Translations under genes and position numbers: made by a program
In this document: positions 1-8,663 of the stretch, one piece after another
How the letters are laid out: each line of letters starts with the position of its first letter
Position numbering within the stretch: the first letter of the stretch is position 1
Origin: Acidimicrobiaceae bacterium
Lineage (GTDB): Bacteria > Actinomycetota > Acidimicrobiia > Acidimicrobiales > RAAP-2
Length of the DNA: 38,256 nt
Assembly (NCBI GenBank): GCA_003169675.1
Contig: PNAT01000115.1
Location: forward strand, 1 to 38,256
Direction: 5' to 3'
The notes under the pieces: generated by a model
Told to the model about the DNA's origin: nothing
The model's database searches: none
The model's input: the letters and a program-made list of their open reading frames with translations, nothing else

Positions 1-2
1 CC

Positions 3-1085
3 AACATGAACGCGAACGAGGTCATCTCCAACCGGGCCATAGAGCTCAGCGGCGGCGTCATGGGGTCAAAGGTGCCCGTCCATCCCAACGACCACGTGAA
101 CATGTCGCAGTCTTCCAATGACACCTTCCCGACTGCCATGCACATCGCCGCCACCGAGGAGATCGTCCACCGCCTTCTTCCCTCCGTCGGAGCCCTGCGC
201 GACGCACTGCACGACAAGGAGGTCGCTTTCGCCGACATCACGAAGATCGGCCGTACCCACCTCATGGATGCGGTTCCGCTCACCTTGGGCCAGGAGTTCT
301 CCGGCTACGTGGCGCAGTTGACCGCCGACATCGATCGCATCGCACTGACGCTCCCGGGGCTGTACGAGCTGGCGGCTGGCGGCACCGCGGTGGGCACCGG
401 CCTGAACACACATCCCGAATTCGGCCAACGGGTGGCCGATGCCATTGCGGAGGCGACCGGGCTGCCCTTTGTCACCGCCCCCAACAAATTCGCCGCCCTG
501 GCCGCGCACGACGCGCTGGTCTTTTCCCACGGTGCGTTGCGCACCCTGGCCGCGTCCCTCATGAAGATCGCCGATGACCTGCGCTGGTTGGGCTCGGGCC
601 CTCGCAGCGGGCTGGGCGAGCTTGTTCTGCCGGAGAACGAGCCGGGTTCATCCATCATGCCGGGCAAGGTGAACCCGACGCAGAGCGAGGCCATGATCAT
701 GGTCGGGATCCAGGTCTTGGGGAATGACGCCGCAGTCGCCATGGCCGGGAGCCGTGGCAATCTCGAGCTCAACGTCTGTAAGCCCGTGATCATCTACAAC
801 GTGATGCAGTCGATCGCACTGATGACGGACGCCTGCCGCGGCTTCCGTGAATTCTGTGTCGAGGGCCTCCAGCCCAACCACACCCAAATACAGCTCCATG
901 TGCAGAACTCGCTCATGCTGGTCACCGCGCTCAATCCGATCATCGGGTACGACAATGCGGCCAAGGTGGCCAAGAAGGCGCACAAGGAAGGCACCACGTT
1001 GCGCCAAGCCGCCCTGGCGCTCGAACTCCTCACGGCCGAGCAGTTCGATGCCGCCGTGAGGCCCGAAGACATGACGCACCCGTGA
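3..1085 (+). CDS. fumC: Fumarate hydratase class II (5' partial)
   Basis: Interconverts fumarate and L-malate in the TCA cycle; soluble homotetramer in the family. The reading frame is open to the window edge, and the first residues ([12 protein letters not shown]) match an internal stretch of class II fumarases, so roughly the first 100 residues lie outside the window. The ATG at base 6 is therefore not the real start. Seen: the SQSSND substrate loop near base 105 and the fumarase/aspartase signature [10 protein letters not shown] near base 645. The stop overlaps the GTG of the next gene by four bases (GTGA), which suggests translational coupling. Aspartase or argininosuccinate lyase is less likely given the overall match to FumC. 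Confidence 0.95.
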   Translation, partial: NMNANEVISNRAIELSGGVMGSKVPVHPNDHVNMSQSSNDTFPTAMHIAATEEIVHRLLPSVGALRDALHDKEVAFADITKIGRTHLMDAVPLTLGQEFSGYVAQLTADIDRIALTLPGLYELAAGGTAVGTGLNTHPEFGQRVADAIAEATGLPFVTAPNKFAALAAHDALVFSHGALRTLAASLMKIADDLRWLGSGPRSGLGELVLPENEPGSSIMPGKVNPTQSEAMIMVGIQVLGNDAAVAMAGSRGNLELNVCKPVIIYNVMQSIALMTDACRGFREFCVEGLQPNHTQIQLHVQNSLMLVTALNPIIGYDNAAKVAKKAHKEGTTLRQAALALELLTAEQFDAAVRPEDMTHP

Positions 1086-1384
1086 AGCAACGTCTGCTCT
1101 CGTCCTCGGACGTCGACGCGGCGTTGGCCGAACAGAGCCTGGCCTGGACGCGCCGGGACAATGAGCTGGTAACCACGGTCAAACTGGCCGACTTCGCCGC
1201 TGCGCTGGCCTTTGTCAACTCGGTCGGTGCAGCCGCCGAAGCGGCGAATCATCATCCCGACATCGACATCCGGTGGAACACCGTCACCCTCGTCCTCACC
1301 ACCCATGACTCGGGTGGTCTGACGGTCCTCGACCTGGCGCTGGCCGCGGCCATCGACCTCTTGCGGCCCCTCCGTCAGACTTAG
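1082..1384 (+). CDS. 4a-hydroxytetrahydrobiopterin (pterin-4a-carbinolamine) dehydratase
   Basis: Dehydrates 4a-hydroxytetrahydropterin, a pterin-recycling step in the family. The 100-residue length is normal. The family signature is visible: His57-His58-Pro59 followed six residues later by Trp65 (HHPDIDIRW). It starts with GTG inside the fumC stop (GTGA overlap). Its stop overlaps the stop of the convergent phosphatase gene, leaving no room for a terminator between them. No aromatic amino acid hydroxylase is visible in the window, so the physiological partner is unknown; a moonlighting or molybdopterin-related role is possible. Confidence 0.9.
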   Translation: MKQRLLSSSDVDAALAEQSLAWTRRDNELVTTVKLADFAAALAFVNSVGAAAEAANHHPDIDIRWNTVTLVLTTHDSGGLTVLDLALAAAIDLLRPLRQT

Positions 1385-2139
1385 GAAGCCGGTTCGAGCA
1401 GGACCAAGCGCAATCGGGCCAGCAGCTCGGCCGAAGCGCCGATGCGGTCGGCGTATGCCTCCACTGACCCGTAGTGCTGGCGCAGGTGAGCGAAGAGGGC
1501 GACCATGTTGCCCGGATCAGCCGAAAACACCTCGTCGATGCCGGTGATGACGTCCTTGCCCTCGGGATACTTCAGGATCAGCTTGGCTCGCAGGCGCTCC
1601 ATGGCCGCCCCGCTGAGGGCATAGTCGGCCACCACCGTGTCCTCGGGCACGCCGAGAAGCGCCAGCACTATGGCCGAGAGGAGCCCCGTGCGGTCCTTGC
1701 CGGCAGTGCAGTGGAACACCGCGGGCTGGGCCTCAGGTGCGGCCAGTGCTTCGAGGGCGCCGACAATCTGGTCCCCGGCGTCATCGAGCATTTCCCGGTA
1801 CTGGGTCCCGAGGAGGCCGGGCCGCCACTCCCACATGTCCGAGGCCGGCAGCTCGTGAATGAAGGGGAAGTGGTGGAATTCCACCGGGTGCGCATCCACG
1901 TTGAAGCGGCTCTGCTCAACTTCGGTTCCCGACCGCAGGTCGACCACGGTGCGGATGCCCAACTCGCGTATGACCGACAGATCCGCTTCGGTCAACTCGC
2001 TGAGACCGTCGGCCCGGAACAGCACCCGCCAGCGAGTGCGCATGCCGTCCTTGGCGGCGTACCCTCCCAGGTCCCGGAAGTTGACGGCCCCTTCCAGGGT
2101 GATGATGCGATCGACGCTCAATGGACCGGCAAGTCCCAC
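1381..2139 (-). CDS. Tyrosine-protein phosphatase-like protein (Y_phosphatase3 family)
   Basis: Probable protein-tyrosine or dual-specificity phosphatase of the bacterial Y_phosphatase3 family (252 aa). The CX5R phosphate loop reads HCTAGKDRTG with nucleophile Cys144 and Arg150. The N-terminal NFRDLGGY motif (residues 20-27) is typical of the family. The start is GTG and overlaps the end of pspAB by 22 bases; no ATG lies close downstream. It is the last gene of the pspA-htpX-pspAB run, so co-expression with the envelope-stress module is likely, but a functional link is inference. A phosphoinositide phosphatase activity, known for some relatives, cannot be excluded. Confidence 0.88.
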   Translation of the reverse strand: MGLAGPLSVDRIITLEGAVNFRDLGGYAAKDGMRTRWRVLFRADGLSELTEADLSVIRELGIRTVVDLRSGTEVEQSRFNVDAHPVEFHHFPFIHELPASDMWEWRPGLLGTQYREMLDDAGDQIVGALEALAAPEAQPAVFHCTAGKDRTGLLSAIVLALLGVPEDTVVADYALSGAAMERLRAKLILKYPEGKDVITGIDEVFSADPGNMVALFAHLRQHYGSVEAYADRIGASAELLARLRLVLLEPAS

Positions 2140-2690
2140 ATGGGGAACCAGCGCGCCAGGTCCTGTTCGACCGGAAGGTCAACGCCGAGCATGGTGCGGA
2201 CGCGTAACTCGAGCTCGGTGTCCCGCCGTTCCTTTTGGGCATCGGTCGGAGCAAAGGGATAGAACGTGCCTCGTTTGTACAAGTAGACGAGTGAGAACGC
2301 CCTCGCATCACTCGGGGCGTCGGCCCCGGGCACGAACCCGAAGACCGAGCACAGGAGTTGAGGCCCCCAACCGGCCTCGGTGAGGGTGGTGTTCGCCATG
2401 TGCGCCTTGGTCACCAGATCGTCGAGTTCAGGCTCGGTCAGCAGCAACCAGCCGTAGCCAAAGGAGTCCTGTGCGTGGGTGAACCCGTCTCCGACCAGGT
2501 CGGACACCTCGGTCTGCAGATCTTCGGCCCCTTGCCCGGAGGGTGGCTTCCAGCACACCCCGGCATGTCCGGACGAGACGAGGCCGCCGGCGCTCTGCAG
2601 CGTCAGAGCGGCCGTCGGGAGTGCGAAGAGCGCGTCAAGATTGGCCTTGACCGGCTTGGTGCGACCGAGCAACGTGTCGAAGAGGCCCAC
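2118..2690 (-). CDS. pspAB: PspA-associated protein PspAB
   Basis: A 190-residue soluble protein resembling the actinobacterial PspAB family, which is encoded beside pspA and htpX; its biochemical role is not established. I recognise it from overall sequence character and from position: it sits directly after htpX with an 18-base gap. It begins with GTG (MGLFDTLLGRTKP...). No transmembrane helix or known catalytic motif is visible. The usual companion PspAA is not seen here. Context suggests a role in membrane-stress handling with PspA and HtpX. Confidence 0.75.
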   Translation of the reverse strand: MGLFDTLLGRTKPVKANLDALFALPTAALTLQSAGGLVSSGHAGVCWKPPSGQGAEDLQTEVSDLVGDGFTHAQDSFGYGWLLLTEPELDDLVTKAHMANTTLTEAGWGPQLLCSVFGFVPGADAPSDARAFSLVYLYKRGTFYPFAPTDAQKERRDTELELRVRTMLGVDLPVEQDLARWFPMWDLPVH

Positions 2691-2708
2691 TCTGGGAAAC
2701 GGGTGGGA

Positions 2709-3662
2709 TCAGCCAGCCTGGCCGAGCTGGTGCTCCAGCGCGTCCAACTGCGCCAGGCGGCGCTCAAGAGTGGGGTGGGTCCGAAAGAGGTTGCCGAGGC
2801 TGAACCCTCCGCCTTGGCCCTGACCTGGGCTCTGGGCGCCATTGCTGGCCAGGGCCGGTGCGAAGAAGAAGGCATTGAACGGCTCGGCGGCCCGAAGGTC
2901 CTTGGTGGGAATGCGGCCCATCTCACCGGTGATCTTGATGAGGGCGGAGGCCAGCTGCGATGGGCGACCGATCAGTAACGCGCCCGAACGGTCGGCGGCC
3001 AACTCGCGGTAGCGGGAGAGGGCCATGGTCAGGAGGAAACTGATGAAGTACACCAGGATCGACACCAGCATGATGACCATCTCGAAGCCGGCGGCGTTGC
3101 TGTTGTTGTTGTTGTTCCGGCCACCACCAAAGATCTCGGAGTAGAACATCACCCGCGTGAGCAGGCCAGCCAGCATGCCCAGGCCACTGGCGATCGTCAT
3201 GACGGCGACATCACGGTGTGCCACGTGAGAGATCTCATGGGCCAAGACCGCTTCGATCTCGGGCTCGTCCAGGCGGCGGAGCAATCCGGTTGTGGCGCAT
3301 ACCACGGCTGCCTTGGGGCTACGACCAGTGGCAAAGGCATTCGGCACGTCGGTCTGCGCGATGGCCACTCTCGGCTTGGGCATGTCAGCCAAGGCACAGA
3401 GGCGATCGATGACCCCATGCAGTTCAGGTGCCTCCTCGGGCGTGACCACCTTGGCGTGCATGGAATACATGGCAATTTTATCGCTGAAGTAGTATTGGCA
3501 GAACAGCAGTCCGAACCCGATTACGAGGATCACGATCAGGCTCTTGATGAAGATGAAGAGCACCCCGATCAGCACCGCGTAGAGAACGACGAGGAAGAAC
3601 CCCGTCATGAGCATGCGCGATGTCAGTCCCCGATCGGCTTTGATGTTGCGGGACAGCGCCAT
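2709..3662 (-). CDS. htpX: HtpX-family membrane zinc metalloprotease
   Basis: M48-family integral membrane protease that degrades damaged membrane proteins. Zinc motif HEISH (His142, Glu143, His146) with the third ligand Glu220 in RYRELAADRSG. Two N-terminal hydrophobic segments (about 17-55) and further helices around 153-172 and 195-215. At 317 aa it is slightly longer than the usual 285-290; the extra length includes a cytoplasmic run of five Asn (AAC codons, 3102-3116) and a Gly/Gln-rich stretch near 280-295. Its ATG overlaps the pspA stop by four bases (ATGA), so the two are probably translationally coupled. Confidence 0.93.
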   Translation of the reverse strand: MALSRNIKADRGLTSRMLMTGFFLVVLYAVLIGVLFIFIKSLIVILVIGFGLLFCQYYFSDKIAMYSMHAKVVTPEEAPELHGVIDRLCALADMPKPRVAIAQTDVPNAFATGRSPKAAVVCATTGLLRRLDEPEIEAVLAHEISHVAHRDVAVMTIASGLGMLAGLLTRVMFYSEIFGGGRNNNNNSNAAGFEMVIMLVSILVYFISFLLTMALSRYRELAADRSGALLIGRPSQLASALIKITGEMGRIPTKDLRAAEPFNAFFFAPALASNGAQSPGQGQGGGFSLGNLFRTHPTLERRLAQLDALEHQLGQAG

Positions 3663-4429
3663 CAGGTGTGCGTGCCTTCCGTTCCATTCGCATCGGCCGC
3701 GGGCAGTGCTGCTGCTTCGCTGACCGCGCCGGCTCCCAATTCAGCCTTCAAGGCGGCCAACTCGTTGTCGACCTGGGAGGTCGACGTCACCTTGTCCAGC
3801 TCCTTCTGGATGTCATCCACCGGTGTGCTCAGGTCATTGAGGGCCCCGGACGCCAGGAGTTCGTCGATGGCACCGGCACGCGCCTGCATGCTGGCGATCT
3901 TGTCCTGGGCCCGTTGCATGGTCTGACCCGCGCTGCCCATGGAGTTCGAGATCCCCGAGACAGCCTCACCGACCTTGGTCTGGGCTTCAGCCGCGGTGTA
4001 GCTGGCCTTCAACGTCTCCTTCTGTGTACGGAATCGCTCGACCCGTCCCTGGAGCTGCTGCGAGGTATCAATGAGCTTTTGCTCCTGCTCGCTGATCTGC
4101 TCATGCTGCGTCTTCAGCTCGGTGAGCTGCTCGCCGAGAGCGGCCCGCCGTGAGAGGGCCTCGCGAGCGAGATCTTCGTTTCCTTGCTGGAGAGCGGCTT
4201 TGGCTTGGGTCTGCAGCTTGTCGGCCTGCTTTTGTAACCCTTGGGCCTGGAGCTCGATCCGCTTGCGCGCCGTCGCTACGTCCGCCACGCCACGGCGGAC
4301 CTTCTGGAGCTGCTCAAGTTGCTTCTCGTAGGAGAGGTCGAGCGTGTTTCGAGGGTCCTCGGCCTTGTCGAGAACCTTGTTCGCCTTGGATTGAAAGATC
4401 GACATGATCCGCTTGAACGTGCCTGCCAT
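3662..4429 (-). CDS. pspA: PspA/IM30 family membrane-stress protein
   Basis: Peripheral membrane protein of the ESCRT-III-like PspA/Vipp1 family that coats and stabilises stressed inner membrane. An N-terminal amphipathic segment (MAGTFKRIMSIFQSKANK) is followed by a long coiled coil (about residues 25-200) and a short acidic Ala-rich tail. I chose the ATG at 4429 (255 aa) over the one at 4441. It gives the normal family N-terminus, and a -10 box (TATGCT, 4437-4442) lies seven bases upstream, which fits a leaderless start and would be incompatible with the longer form. First gene of pspA-htpX-pspAB-phosphatase and divergent from mca. Confidence 0.93.
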   Translation of the reverse strand: MAGTFKRIMSIFQSKANKVLDKAEDPRNTLDLSYEKQLEQLQKVRRGVADVATARKRIELQAQGLQKQADKLQTQAKAALQQGNEDLAREALSRRAALGEQLTELKTQHEQISEQEQKLIDTSQQLQGRVERFRTQKETLKASYTAAEAQTKVGEAVSGISNSMGSAGQTMQRAQDKIASMQARAGAIDELLASGALNDLSTPVDDIQKELDKVTSTSQVDNELAALKAELGAGAVSEAAALPAADANGTEGTHT

Positions 4430-4506
4430 GGCCATGAGCATAAGGCCCAGCGAGGGAGAGGTGTCACGAGCCGGTTCAGCCGTGGCCCGACGCTAAGGTC
4501 AGCGCC
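4430..4506. promoter_or_regulatory. Divergent pspA/mca promoter region
   Basis: This 77-base gap holds two outward-facing -10-like hexamers. TATGCT on the minus strand (4437-4442) is 7 nt before the pspA ATG. TAAGGT on the plus strand (4494-4499) is 7 nt before the mca GTG. Neither start has a convincing Shine-Dalgarno sequence, so both transcripts may be leaderless. No clear -35 boxes or operator palindrome were seen. Confidence 0.5.
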
Positions 4507-5370
4507 GTGCCTGACCGCCTCTGTCTCCTCTCCGTCCACGCGCACCCTGATGATGAGGCCTCCAAGGGTGCTTCGACCGTCGCCCGGTATCACGCTGAGG
4601 GTGTGCGGACGGTCCTGGTGTGCTGCACGGGAGGCGAAGAGGGGGACATCCTCAACCCCGCCATGGACACACCTGAGGTGCGAGCCGACATCGGACGGGT
4701 CCGCATGGCCGAACTCAGGGCGGCCACCGAGATCATCGGGTACGAGGAGACGGTAATGCTGGGTTACCGGGACTCAGGGATGCCCGATTCCGAGGCCAAC
4801 GCCCGACCCGACTGCTTCGCCCGGGCCCCGCTTGACGAGGCCGTCGAGCGGCTGGTGACCATCATCAGGAGGGAACGGCCGCAGGTGATGTTGACCTACC
4901 CCGACGATCAATCGGAATACCCGCACCCGGACCACCTGAGGGTGCACGAGATCTCGCTGGTGGCGTTCGACGCGGCGGGAGACCCTGATCAGTTCCCCGG
5001 AGCCGGCACCCCGTTCGCCCCCTCCAAGATGTACTACTCGGTGTGGCCGGCCGAACGCTTCCGCCAGATCCACGCCAAGTTCGTTGAGCTCGGACTGACC
5101 TCGCCCTTCGACGAGAAATGGCTCTCCCGGCTGACCCGGGATGAAGCCTTCACCACGTCCATCGACATCGAAGGCTTCCAAGACGTCCGGGGACGGGCGC
5201 TGAAGGCCCATGCCACCCAGGTCGACCCCAACTCCCCATTCTGGTTCGGCTTGCCACCTGAAGTCCTCAAGGACATCCACCCCGTTGACGAGTTCCGCTT
5301 GGCGCACAGTCGCCTGGGTGGCACGGACGTTATCGAGACCGACCTGTTCGAGGGAGTTCGCACCGAATAG
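4507..5370 (+). CDS. mca: Mycothiol S-conjugate amidase
   Basis: Cleaves mycothiol S-conjugates to a mercapturic acid and GlcN-Ins during detoxification; soluble zinc enzyme of the LmbE-like PIG-L superfamily. Zinc site: AHPDDE (His13, Asp15, Asp16) and HPDH (His140, Asp142, His143). At 287 aa it has Mca length, and its N-terminal HAHPDDEASKGA, ILNPAMDTP and HATQVDPNSPFWFG stretches fit Mca better than MshB, the GlcNAc-Ins deacetylase. The start is GTG, with TAAGGT seven bases upstream. It ends one base before the convergent gene at 5372. This is a strong hint that the host makes mycothiol. Confidence 0.92.
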   Translation: MPDRLCLLSVHAHPDDEASKGASTVARYHAEGVRTVLVCCTGGEEGDILNPAMDTPEVRADIGRVRMAELRAATEIIGYEETVMLGYRDSGMPDSEANARPDCFARAPLDEAVERLVTIIRRERPQVMLTYPDDQSEYPHPDHLRVHEISLVAFDAAGDPDQFPGAGTPFAPSKMYYSVWPAERFRQIHAKFVELGLTSPFDEKWLSRLTRDEAFTTSIDIEGFQDVRGRALKAHATQVDPNSPFWFGLPPEVLKDIHPVDEFRLAHSRLGGTDVIETDLFEGVRTE

Positions 5371-5371
5371 C

Positions 5372-6682
5372 TCAGCCAGGCGGCCCCAGAAAATTCAAGT
5401 GGATTGCACCCGCGCTCTGAGCCAGCACCAACGCAACGGCGGCGGCAAGGCAGGCCAACAACACAATCGCCGTCGCAGCTCGCAGGATGGGTGCCCTCCG
5501 GCTCTTTCTGCGTCTGGCCGCTCGAGCGGGTACCGGCTTGGCGACATCGGATGACCCTTCAATCGGCAGGATCACGATGGCTGGTGAGACCGGCTGAGGT
5601 GCCCTTTCCGGTATCAGGAGATCCGCAGGCTCACGGAATTGTACCGATGTGGACACATCAATGGACGCCAGGTGGGCGACGGTGACTGGAAGGTCAACTG
5701 GTTCTTGAAGTTGCTCCGGTGCAGGGAACTCGACTGGTGCCAGAAATTCGACCGGCTCCGGAATGGGCTCCGGATCCAAGAGCTCCATCGGTTCTTCCAG
5801 TTGCTCCTGATCAACCGTTGCCCGGTCAGCCACCGAAGGAAATTCCTCCGCTGATTCCGTAAAATACGCCGCTGACCTCAGCACCGGAATCTCCGGCAGG
5901 ACGAAATCCTCTGGCACGGGGTCATCGTCCCCATTCTGCCCCATGGAGGTGGGCCAAGACAGATCAGAGAGTTCCCGCAGCGGGTCGTCGCTGGGCCAGA
6001 CAAGCTTGCTCGACACGTCGTCACCGGCGGCCGGACTAGCCACAGCAATACCGTCACCAGGAACAACGGCTTCAACTGGTGTCACCTGTGTCAACGGTGT
6101 GCCACGTTCGCTCTCGTCGGGAGTACGGATCGGAGGAGGTGCGAGGATCCGCGAGACGACGTCCTCAAAGCCCAGGTCCCCATCTGACCTTGGCTCGACC
6201 ACGCGTTCCGGCTCTGCCTCAAATTTGTTCACCAGTTCGGGTCCGCCCGCGGCCACGAGCTCCGGGTCCAATCCTGGGTCGGACACCAGCGAGGCTTCGA
6301 CCCGAGCTTTGGGTGCCGGGTAAATCTCCGGCTCCGGCTCCACTACAAGCGCTGCCGCAGCCTCCACAGATGACTCCGCCTCGGCAATCGACCAATTCGA
6401 GTGGGACGTGACATCACGGAGGATGGAGTCGAGATCGTCGACCTTCCACTTGGGGACGACCAGAGGCGTCACTGAGCCGGGACCTCTGAGGGTCAGGAGG
6501 ACGCCACCTCGGCGCTCTTCAATTTCCCATTCGGAGACACGTGCCCAGGGAAGGAGGCGGGCCGACTCGCCTGGACGGCGGATCTCGATCCCGCCATAGG
6601 TCAGGCCGAGGTCGAAAATTTCCGCATGTCGATCCCATTGCTTGGTATAGAGCGAGACACCCTGCACGATTGTCTCGGGCAT
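5372..6682 (-). CDS. Unknown protein: N-terminal PH-like domain, long Pro/Glu linker, C-terminal membrane anchor
   Basis: Not recognised as a named family. The 436 residues fall into three parts. Residues 1-95 are compact, rich in beta-type sequence and aromatic (LPWARVSEWEIEERRG), and look like a pleckstrin-homology-like barrel. Residues about 100-380 are a low-complexity, acidic, Pro/Glu/Val-rich linker with loosely repeated EPV-type units. A basic patch (RAARRRKSRR) precedes one hydrophobic helix (about 398-420) and a short tail (HLNFLGPPG). The basic patch suggests a cytoplasmic N-domain held at the membrane. Last gene of the purK-purE-ydjC run, four bases after ydjC, with a GGGGG ribosome site upstream. 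A scaffold or sensor role would be a guess. Confidence 0.8.
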   Translation of the reverse strand: MPETIVQGVSLYTKQWDRHAEIFDLGLTYGGIEIRRPGESARLLPWARVSEWEIEERRGGVLLTLRGPGSVTPLVVPKWKVDDLDSILRDVTSHSNWSIAEAESSVEAAAALVVEPEPEIYPAPKARVEASLVSDPGLDPELVAAGGPELVNKFEAEPERVVEPRSDGDLGFEDVVSRILAPPPIRTPDESERGTPLTQVTPVEAVVPGDGIAVASPAAGDDVSSKLVWPSDDPLRELSDLSWPTSMGQNGDDDPVPEDFVLPEIPVLRSAAYFTESAEEFPSVADRATVDQEQLEEPMELLDPEPIPEPVEFLAPVEFPAPEQLQEPVDLPVTVAHLASIDVSTSVQFREPADLLIPERAPQPVSPAIVILPIEGSSDVAKPVPARAARRRKSRRAPILRAATAIVLLACLAAAVALVLAQSAGAIHLNFLGPPG

Positions 6683-6686
6683 CAGT

Positions 6687-7532
6687 TCAGCCCCCGGCCC
6701 GAGCCAGCTCGCGCAGAGGACGGAATCCGATCAGCGTGGCTCCGGCGGCATCAATGGCCTGGCGGACCCAGCCTTCGGTGCAGATCATTCGATGATCGTC
6801 CACTCTGGCTTCCCAGTCGTCCCTGGCCAGCGATTGCAGTTCCGGGCTGTCGACGGCCGGGTGCAGATGGAACTCGGTGACACCGGGGCGCAGCGTTTTC
6901 AGATCCTTCTCGAACATCTGACGGGACCCGACTCCAGGCACGAAGCGCATGTGATCGGTGAACACAGCACCCGCGTCTGCCGCTACGGCTCGGGCCGGGA
7001 AGCCCACGAAACGCTCCATGCCTGTGCTGAACATGCGCAAGGGAAGGCCGAATTCGACCGCCATGTCCAAGTACACGTCGAAGAATTCGGGACGAAGCTG
7101 GAGCGTCCCCATGTGGGCGTCGAGGTGGCTCACATCGAAACCCCAGAGGATGGCCCGCTCGATCTGAGCCCGGCACTCGCGTCGCACTTCATCGAGGTCA
7201 GCGTGATCCCACACATCCTGGACTGTTCTTGGGAAACCGCCGTCACCGCCGAGCAACGAGGGCGCATGGGTGATCGGCCCCCACCGATAGAGCTCGTACT
7301 CGGCGTTCACGGTCAGGTGCACGCCGATGTCCTCGCCCCGGTAGCGGCTCGATGCTTCCCGGGCCCACGGACAGGGGACCATCAAGGTGGCGCTGGTCAC
7401 CGTCCCCGAGGCGAGGCACTCGAACACCCCGACATTGGCCGAATGGCACGAGCCGAGATCATCGGCGTTGATGATCAAGACCTTGGCCTCGCCCGAATAC
7501 CCGAGACGCTGGGCCAGGTTGGCCTCAGACAC
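6687..7532 (-). CDS. YdjC/ChbG-family carbohydrate deacetylase
   Basis: Probable metal-dependent deacetylase of N-acetylated sugars or oligosaccharides (polysaccharide-deacetylase-like fold). Seen: the metal-binding INADDLG motif (Asp24-Asp25), His72 in GVHLT, and the HLDAHMG motif (His136, His140). 281 aa is normal length. It starts with GTG and overlaps the purE end by eight bases, so it is translated from the same mRNA as the purine genes. The substrate cannot be told from sequence; chito-oligosaccharides are the best-known substrate in the family. Confidence 0.85.
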   Translation of the reverse strand: MSEANLAQRLGYSGEAKVLIINADDLGSCHSANVGVFECLASGTVTSATLMVPCPWAREASSRYRGEDIGVHLTVNAEYELYRWGPITHAPSLLGGDGGFPRTVQDVWDHADLDEVRRECRAQIERAILWGFDVSHLDAHMGTLQLRPEFFDVYLDMAVEFGLPLRMFSTGMERFVGFPARAVAADAGAVFTDHMRFVPGVGSRQMFEKDLKTLRPGVTEFHLHPAVDSPELQSLARDDWEARVDDHRMICTEGWVRQAIDAAGATLIGFRPLRELARAGG

Positions 7533-8037
7533 CCTCCGTGTCCTCTCCGGTGACGTCGGCGTCCTGGGCCCGGGCGTCCGACGCGATCTCTTCCTGGTAG
7601 GCCAGCATGGTGGCCGTCAATTTCGCATCCCCAACCGCCAGGATACGGACGGCCAGAAGGCCGGCGTTGCGGGACCCGTTGATGGCCATGGTGGCGACCG
7701 GGACACCTCGGGGCATTTGGACGATAGACAGGAGCGAGTCGAGCCCGTCCAGTTGGGCGAGGGCCACGGGAACACCGATCACCGGCAAAGTGGTCACGGC
7801 CGCGAAGATCCCGGGCAGGTGGGCGGCACCACCCGCTCCCGCGATGATCACCTTGAGGCCTCTCCCTGTCGCCCCGCGCCCGAAGGCGATCGCGTCGTCG
7901 GGGGTCCGATGGGCCGAGATCACCCGGACCTCGTAGGGCACGCCGAAACGCGCCAGCACTTCGACGGCGTCATGCATCACACCCTTGTCAGATGCGCTCC
8001 CCATCACCACCGCCACCTGGGGTGCCTCCCGATTCAT
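7525..8037 (-). CDS. purE: N5-carboxyaminoimidazole ribonucleotide mutase
   Basis: Class I PurE: rearranges N5-CAIR to CAIR in de novo purine synthesis. All core motifs are present: MGSASD (12-17), SAHRTP (41-46, with His43 at the position of the catalytic histidine) and [12 protein letters not shown]. 170 aa is normal. The ATG overlaps the stop of the upstream purK remnant (ATGA). Class I PurE needs PurK to supply N5-CAIR, so the damaged purK beside it matters: either another purK exists or the purine pathway has been altered. Confidence 0.95.
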   Translation of the reverse strand: MNREAPQVAVVMGSASDKGVMHDAVEVLARFGVPYEVRVISAHRTPDDAIAFGRGATGRGLKVIIAGAGGAAHLPGIFAAVTTLPVIGVPVALAQLDGLDSLLSIVQMPRGVPVATMAINGSRNAGLLAVRILAVGDAKLTATMLAYQEEIASDARAQDADVTGEDTEGV

Positions 8038-8570
8038 GACGGCACTCCGGCGGGCCGGCGCAGACCATCAGGCCGGGGTGTCCCCAGGGCCCGGGCGGCG
8101 GCCCAAACTCTCTCCCGCACCACCTCGGGGTCGTCTCCACACACGGTCATGTCTCCCAGTTTGCGTCCTGAAGTCGCCCCTATGCCATACGGGTGCGCAT
8201 GGGCCCCCTCCATGGCCAGGCCACAGGTCAGAAGGACCCCGGGATCCTCGCCAGGAGGACCACCGAAGATATCGACGCCGGCCACCTGGGGGTGCTGGGG
8301 CGCGCCCCATCCCAGGGGCAGGTCAAGCACGGCGCTCCAGTCCTTCTCGTACCGGGAAGTCACAGCCCCCTCAATGGTCCAGTGGCCAGAATTGTGGGGC
8401 CGGGTGGTCACCTCGTCGACCAGGAACCGGCCCACAGACCAAAAGACCTCTATGGCCATCACGCCGACCGCACCGGCGATTTCGGCCACTTTCTGACCCG
8501 ACACCACACGACACACCCCTCCCGGATGGGCCGCCTCACCCGCCATCCGAGCCAGCTGCCCGGCTCCCAC
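8034..8570 (-). pseudogene. purK: purK remnant: N5-CAIR synthase lacking its ATP-grasp core
   Basis: Intact PurK is about 360-390 aa; this frame gives 178. It opens with the PurK N-terminal loop (VGVVGAGQLARM, similarity to base 8579) and within about 30 residues jumps to the C-terminal part (VMAIEVF, then RPHNSGHWTIEGAVTS and the final domain). About 200 residues, including most of the ATP-grasp domain, are missing, yet the frame stays open, so this is an in-frame deletion. The metal-binding Asn-Glu is Asp-Glu here (LVDEV). The only standard start is the GTG at 8570, inside the first beta strand; no ATG, GTG or TTG lies upstream in frame. It overlaps purE by four bases. A functional PurK is very unlikely from this gene; an assembly artefact is the main alternative. 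Confidence 0.85.
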
Positions 8571-8663
8571 GACCCCGACATGGTGTGTATTCAGGTCGCT
8601 AACCTCGGCAGGAGCGGTGTGGCGGGCACGACCGGCACACTAGGCGAGGAGACCACCGTAGCC

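Noticed and set aside
3102-3116. AAC triplet run in htpX as a phase-variation tract
   Set aside because: Only five triplets, in frame, in a hydrophilic loop; length change would be tolerated and not switch the gene.
7387-8496. 369-residue plus-strand frame over purE
   Set aside because: Composition is Arg/Pro/Ser/Gly-rich without domains and it lies antisense to purE and the purK remnant, both with clear motifs.
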